This document shows, one piece after another, positions 7,095 to 10,185 of a stretch of DNA of 10,185 nt. A program made the position numbers and the translations under genes. The DNA lies in assembly GCA_002070755.1 (NCBI GenBank), contig MWDY01000194.1, positions 1-10,185 of the forward strand, read 5' to 3'. The notes beneath the pieces were generated by a model that did not search any database, was not told where the DNA came from, and saw only the letters and a program-made list of their open reading frames with translations. Positions within the stretch are counted from its first letter, which is position 1. Each line of letters starts with the position of its first letter. Source of the DNA: Spirochaetes bacterium ADurb.Bin110. GTDB taxonomy: Bacteria > Spirochaetota > Spirochaetia > Treponematales > Rectinemataceae.

Positions 7095-8602
7095 TCCTTA
7101 TCTCCAATATCGAATGGTTTACCGCTTGCAGCAGCCATAATCAGCTCTTCGCTAGCGACGGATCCGGGGTATTCTGCCATGATATGCCCTTCGTAAAAAA
7201 CAAGGATTCGATCTGACATATTAAGCAATTCCAGCATGTCGCTTGTAACCATTATAATTGAAATGCCTTGTTCCACTAGATTGCGCAGTATTTTATAGAT
7301 CTCTACCTTAGCGCCAATATCGATGCCTAGCGTAGGCTCATGGAATAGCATGATGCACGGCTTTAGAGGCAGCCATTTGGCCAACACTACACGTTGCTGG
7401 TTTCCGCCGCTCAGGTTTTGCACTATTTCTTGTTGCGAGGATAACTTGATATTTAATTGCATAATTAGATCATCGATTAGCGCATGTTGGGCTTTGCTTT
7501 TGATGATACCATGCCGACTATGCATTTTTAGAGAGGGATACGCTATGTTGCGTGCTACGCTTTGCTGCTCGGCAAGGCCTTCATTGCGGCGATCATCTGA
7601 GAGAAATGCTATGCCATGCTTCACCGCTTGTGCTGGATGCTTAATAGCTACCTTTTCGCCATTTATCGCAATGGTGCCTTTTGTGACTCGGATAGCTCCG
7701 AAAAGTGCTCTGATGAGTTCTCGCTGACCATGGCCAGACATACCGCCAATTCCAAGAATTTCCCCCCTCTTAAGCTCAAATGAAATATTATCAAAATGAG
7801 ATGAATCGGATAGGTTCCGAACAGATAAGATGACTGAATTCTGATAGTTATTTCCGCTTGCTTTATGAGGAAAAATATCCTTGATTTCTCGGCCTACCAT
7901 GGCCTTAATTAGAAAATCGCGATCTATATCTCCAGTATTCCATGTTCCAATATGCTTACCATCTTTGAGTACCGAAACTCTATCACAAATCTGAAAAACT
8001 TCATCCAACCGATGAGAAATATAAATTATGCCTATTCCCCTTGTCTTAAGACTACGGATTAAAGAAAATAAGGAGGCTATGTCCTCGTCATCTAGCGCTG
8101 CCGTAGGTTCATCCAGAATAAGCAAACGCATGTCGTTGCAGCACGCTCGCAATATTTCTACTACCTTAGCCTCAGCTGAGCTAAGATCGCCAGCATATTT
8201 GCCTAGATCGACTTTAATGTTGTCTTTATTTGCTATCTTCTGCAAATAATCACTCGCTGCGGCTTTGTCCATCTTGCCAAAGCGACCAGTTATTTCCTTG
8301 CCAAACATTACATTTTCAAGCACCGTCATGTTTCGAACAAGGTTATATTCCTGATGAACAATGCTTATACCCTTTTTTAGGGCATCAAAGGAGCTATGTA
8401 TTTTTACGGGCATGCCATCAATCAAAATCGCTCCACTATCGGCATGATAGACTCCACCAATGATCTTTATGAGCGTAGATTTACCAGCGCCATTTTCGCC
8501 TACAAGAGCATGAACAATGCCCTCCTCAAAGCGTATATTAATATTCTCAAGCGCCGTGACACCATAAAAGGATTTGATGATATCTTTTACTTCGAGTAAC
8601 AT
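7091..8602 (-). CDS. Sugar ABC transporter ATP-binding protein with two nucleotide-binding domains (RbsA/MglA-type)
   Basis: The 503-residue cytoplasmic ATPase powers the importer and has two tandem nucleotide-binding domains, the usual CUT2 layout. Domain 1: Walker A GENGAGKS (35-42), Q-loop Q84, degenerate signature LSSAEAK (140-146), Walker B LLILDEP (160-166) and switch H197. Domain 2: degenerate Walker A GGMSGHGQREL (286-296), canonical signature LSGGNQQ (397-403) and Walker B IMLFHEPT (417-424). In this family the complementary degeneracies leave one competent composite ATP site, made from Walker A of domain 1 and the signature of domain 2. The unusual point is H421, where most relatives have the Walker B aspartate (LDEPT); the neighbouring glutamate E422 is kept. 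The start ATG at 8602 has only a weak GAAAG as ribosome binding site, which may lower expression relative to the binding protein upstream. Substrate unknown. Confidence 0.92.
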   Translation of the reverse strand: MLLEVKDIIKSFYGVTALENINIRFEEGIVHALVGENGAGKSTLIKIIGGVYHADSGAILIDGMPVKIHSSFDALKKGISIVHQEYNLVRNMTVLENVMFGKEITGRFGKMDKAAASDYLQKIANKDNIKVDLGKYAGDLSSAEAKVVEILRACCNDMRLLILDEPTAALDDEDIASLFSLIRSLKTRGIGIIYISHRLDEVFQICDRVSVLKDGKHIGTWNTGDIDRDFLIKAMVGREIKDIFPHKASGNNYQNSVILSVRNLSDSSHFDNISFELKRGEILGIGGMSGHGQRELIRALFGAIRVTKGTIAINGEKVAIKHPAQAVKHGIAFLSDDRRNEGLAEQQSVARNIAYPSLKMHSRHGIIKSKAQHALIDDLIMQLNIKLSSQQEIVQNLSGGNQQRVVLAKWLPLKPCIMLFHEPTLGIDIGAKVEIYKILRNLVEQGISIIMVTSDMLELLNMSDRILVFYEGHIMAEYPGSVASEELIMAAASGKPFDIGDKE

Positions 8603-8625
8603 CAGACTGCTTTCATTATGCTATT

Positions 8626-8661
8626 AGGGTCTGAAACATCGAAGAGGATGTTTCAGACCCT
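8626..8661 (-). promoter_or_regulatory. Intercistronic stem-loop between binding protein and ATPase genes
   Basis: AGGGTCTGAAACATC and its exact reverse complement form a 15-bp stem around a 6-base loop. It lies 20 bases after the binding-protein stop and ends 23 bases before the ATPase ATG. On the minus strand it is followed by AATAGCATAATG rather than a T run, so it is not a standard terminator. In many sugar-importer operons such hairpins protect the binding-protein message from 3' decay or attenuate read-through, giving far more binding protein than membrane components. That role fits here but is inferred. Confidence 0.75.
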
Positions 8662-8681
8662 TACGATTTATTTTAGTGAAT

Positions 8682-9734
8682 TCATTTTTTCTTTAGGCCA
8701 TATACTCTCTGAAGTGTTGCTTCATCCATTTTGGTATTAGCCCAGAATGAATCAGCTAGATCCCACCGGACATATTGATCGATGTTCTTGCTGGTGACAG
8801 TATATACTTTCATAATAGTATCGCGTGGAATATCCACTCCAACTTTCTTTGTGCCTTTCAAAATATCTATGCTTTGAGCAAGTGCATCAGCGAAGAAATA
8901 TGTTGGCATTGAGCAGCCTATTGCATCAAAACCGGGCTGATTCGCTACCTGCTTCCACGCTTTGAGGAATCCATTAGAGTCTTCACCCATCATGGGCACA
9001 AGCGGACGCTTGGCTTCAACAAAAGCTTCGATAGCACCGCGTGTCATGTCTCCACCCGAGCTCCATACGCCATCGATTCGCGGGAAAGCATTCAAAAGAT
9101 TTTCTGTAGCAGCCTTGCCTTTTGCATAATCCCAGTCAGCAAAGACTTTTGCTAGAATCTTTATATTAGGATACTTTGAAAATACTTCCATAGCACCAGC
9201 CCAGCGTTCGATCGCTACAGTGATACCATCCATTCCGTCGAGGGCAATGATATTGCCCTTTCCTTGAAGCTTGTCCGCAAGGAACTGTGCACCAGTACGA
9301 CCGAAAGCTCTATCATCGCTTACCATGCTGAAAGTGTAAGCATTAGTAGCAAGCGGAGAAACACATGGGACTACAATGGTCCCTCTATCATAGTACTTCT
9401 TGATAATATCGGAGACCGCAGGCGGATTGACGGGTTGAAGAATCAGGATGTCAACATTTCTAGAAAATAGGTCTTCGAGATCGGACACCTGTTTTTCTGC
9501 ACTATTTTCTGCATTCAGATAGTAGACATTGCCTATATTCCCGGAAGCCTTTTGGCGTTCTACTTCAGCGTAGAATTCCTCTCGGCTCTGCACTGCATAG
9601 GTGTTACCTTCCCAAACCACAGAAAGGGCTACATCGTACTTCTTAGGTGCTCCTGATTTTGGAGTGGCAGCAAATAGCGTGGTGCCAGCAAGCAAAAGAA
9701 TACCGATGATAGCCAAGACTTTTTTCGTCTTCAT
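8682..9734 (-). CDS. Periplasmic sugar-binding protein of an ABC transporter (RbsB-like)
   Basis: The 350-residue product has a signal peptide (MKTKKVLAIIGILLLAG, then TTLFA with likely cleavage after A22) and no lipobox cysteine, so it should be a free periplasmic protein. The mature part is a Peripla_BP_4 (LacI/RbsB) fold: first lobe with the strand YDVALSVV (33-40), and then ILILQPVNPPAVSDIIKKYY (96-115), the usual QPxxPxAV strand-turn; hinge and second lobe with GNIIALDGMDG (160-170), AIERWAGAM (174-182), DGVWSSGGDMTRGAIEAF (221-238) and PMMGEDSNGFLKAW (247-260). W41, R177, D229 and D252 lie where relatives contact sugar. The start at 9734 has an excellent AAGGAGGA site upstream, so it should be the most highly translated gene of the operon. 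It captures a sugar or polyol for the two permeases; the family resemblance does not tell which one. Confidence 0.92.
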   Translation of the reverse strand: MKTKKVLAIIGILLLAGTTLFAATPKSGAPKKYDVALSVVWEGNTYAVQSREEFYAEVERQKASGNIGNVYYLNAENSAEKQVSDLEDLFSRNVDILILQPVNPPAVSDIIKKYYDRGTIVVPCVSPLATNAYTFSMVSDDRAFGRTGAQFLADKLQGKGNIIALDGMDGITVAIERWAGAMEVFSKYPNIKILAKVFADWDYAKGKAATENLLNAFPRIDGVWSSGGDMTRGAIEAFVEAKRPLVPMMGEDSNGFLKAWKQVANQPGFDAIGCSMPTYFFADALAQSIDILKGTKKVGVDIPRDTIMKVYTVTSKNIDQYVRWDLADSFWANTKMDEATLQRVYGLKKK

Positions 9735-9911
9735 TAGATTCCTCCTTCTATTTCCTTTCTCGACTGAAAGCTCAGTTTTATCGCATACCCTAGAAAGGGT
9801 AATTTGATCTAAGCAAATATGGCGCTATTAGCTTGCTTGTAGTTTTTGCATTGGATTGTCGCTAGTAAGCAATATTGAAATAAATAGTACCATAGTCCAT
9901 TCTGGTTAAAC
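9735..9911 (-). promoter_or_regulatory. Structured 5' leader of the sugar-transport operon
   Basis: About 170 bases separate the predicted transcription start (near 9905) from the first start codon. Three small inverted repeats lie in it: AAGCAA/TTGCTT (9811-9816 with 9833-9838), enclosing a GCTA/TAGC palindrome; TACCCT/AGGGTA (9786-9801, 4-base loop); and ACTGA/TCAGT (9763-9776, 4-base loop), the last only ~28 bases before the ATG. They could be operator sites for a LacI-type regulator or mRNA structures. I do not recognise a known riboswitch. Confidence 0.4.
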
Positions 9912-9940
9912 ATGATATATGTAGTATGATGTGATGTCAA
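9912..9940 (-). promoter_or_regulatory. Strong sigma70-type promoter for the sugar-transport operon
   Basis: On the minus strand TTGACA (9935-9940, perfect -35 consensus) is followed after exactly 17 bases by TATCAT (9912-9917, five of six matches to TATAAT). It points toward the binding-protein gene, with a predicted start near 9905. The -35 box lies only ~9 bases from the start of the repeat-rich DNA at 9949, so an insertion there may have replaced upstream activator or repressor sites. Confidence 0.75.
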
Positions 9941-9972
9941 GGAAAAACTGTCCAGTGTCATTTAAGAATCAA

Positions 9973-10013
9973 AGTGCACTGTTTTTTGAGGATTTAAAGT
10001 TTAAAAGTGCACT
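9973..10013. repeat. Pair of AGTGCACT palindromes
   Basis: The 8-bp palindrome AGTGCACT occurs at 9973-9980 and 10006-10013, each preceded by A-rich sequence (CAA and AAA), with a spacing of 33 bases, close to three helical turns. A half copy (CAGTGCAAA) occurs at 10110-10118. Regular phasing suggests protein-binding sites, perhaps transposase sites. Confidence 0.5.
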
Positions 10014-10019
10014 ACTCCT

Positions 10020-10105
10020 CCATACTTTTCCAGTTGACATAAGGGAGTAAGGGAAATAATTCCCATACTTTTCCAGTTGACATAAGGGAGTAGGGGAAAT
10101 AATTC
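10020..10105 (+). repeat. Two tandem 43-bp direct repeats carrying promoter-like boxes
   Basis: Copies at 10020-10062 and 10063-10105 differ at a single base (A at 10050, G at 10093). Each carries CCATACTTTTCCAG, then TTGACA (10034-10039 and 10077-10082), AAGGGAGTA, and GGAAATAATTCC, whose GGAA/TTCC ends are inverted. On the plus strand each TTGACA has an AATAAT 15 bases or a TAATTC 17 bases downstream, so each unit could be a weak promoter pointing out of the window to the right. The near identity implies a recent duplication or strong constraint. Confidence 0.85.
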
Positions 10106-10126
10106 CTTTCAGTGCAAATTGAAGGG

Positions 10127-10145
10127 AATATTTTTTAAAAATATT
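10127..10145. repeat. AT-rich palindrome
   Basis: AATATTTTT and AAAAATATT form a perfect 9-bp inverted repeat around a single T. It lies just right of the 43-bp tandem repeats. It could be a bend, a protein site, or a weak hairpin; nothing else identifiable follows up to the end of the window. Confidence 0.4.
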
Positions 10146-10185
10146 TGAAGAATTAAGTAGTAGGCCATTGTGCGCCAATTAAAGT

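Larger units (their letters stand above)
9949..10185. mobile_element. Repeat-rich DNA resembling an insertion-sequence terminus (partial)
   Basis: No believable gene occupies this end. It begins TGTCCAGTGTC and contains repeated short modules: TTTAAGAATCAAAGTGCACT, then TTTTTTGAGGATTT ending again in AAAAGTGCACT, then two 43-bp direct repeats. Ends beginning TGT with several subterminal repeats are typical of IS21-family elements, where the transposase binds multiple sites and the istA/istB genes would read inward. If so, the transposase genes lie beyond 10185. A minus-strand frame crosses the repeats but is compositionally unlike a protein and I do not count it. The family assignment is a guess. 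Confidence 0.35.

Noticed and set aside
7323..7727. Plus-strand 134-residue frame inside the ATPase gene
   Set aside because: It lies wholly antisense to a well-supported ATPase and has no domain, start signal or promoter.
9969..10178. Minus-strand 69-residue frame across the right-end repeats
   Set aside because: It is composed largely of the 43-bp repeats read in two different frames, has no ribosome binding site, and resembles no protein; the repeats explain its openness.

Overview
The window is a bacterial chromosomal segment of moderate GC content. Almost every gene reads on the minus strand. The architecture points to a Gram-negative-type, diderm organism: a soluble periplasmic sugar-binding protein with a signal peptide, a lipoprotein with a relaxed FIGC lipobox, and a beta-barrel-like secreted protein. 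The combination of abundant RbsABC-type sugar transporters, relaxed lipoboxes and RCC1-repeat proteins would suit a spirochaete (Treponema, Sphaerochaeta or Rectinema-like), but this is an inference and no marker gene is present.

Right to left (direction of transcription), the core is a sugar-uptake operon. A strong sigma70-type promoter (9912-9940) and a roughly 170-nt leader with several small hairpins precede a periplasmic binding protein (8682-9734). A 15-bp-arm stem-loop (8626-8661) follows. Next come a double-domain sugar ATPase (7091-8602) and two BPD_transp_2 permeases (6114-7094 and 5140-6114), all with overlapping start and stop codons. A Gfo/Idh/MocA oxidoreductase (4047-5072) and a small VOC-like protein (3711-4034) abut each other and probably process the imported compound, which I cannot identify. 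Further left are a secreted beta-barrel-like gene split by a frameshift (2983-3701) and a 589-residue lipoprotein with a predicted beta-helix (1035-2804).

The left end (1-1034) is a graveyard of accessory genes. An ORF at 129-677 joins the first ~56 residues of a SNF2-family helicase to the last ~120 residues of a type III-restriction (Res)-like protein, still carrying a PD...DPK nuclease signature. This looks like the scar of a deletion that removed most of a multi-gene defence operon. A Fic-like N-terminal fragment (52-129) starts on its stop codon and breaks after about 18 recognisable codons. A lone RCC1-repeat tail (782-943) lies on the opposite strand.

The right end (about 9949-10185) has no convincing gene. 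It holds two 43-bp direct repeats with one mismatch, a pair of AGTGCACT palindromes and an AT-rich palindrome. The pattern resembles the multi-repeat terminus of an IS21-like insertion sequence whose transposase genes would lie outside the window, but this is not proven. I found no tRNA, rRNA or CRISPR array.
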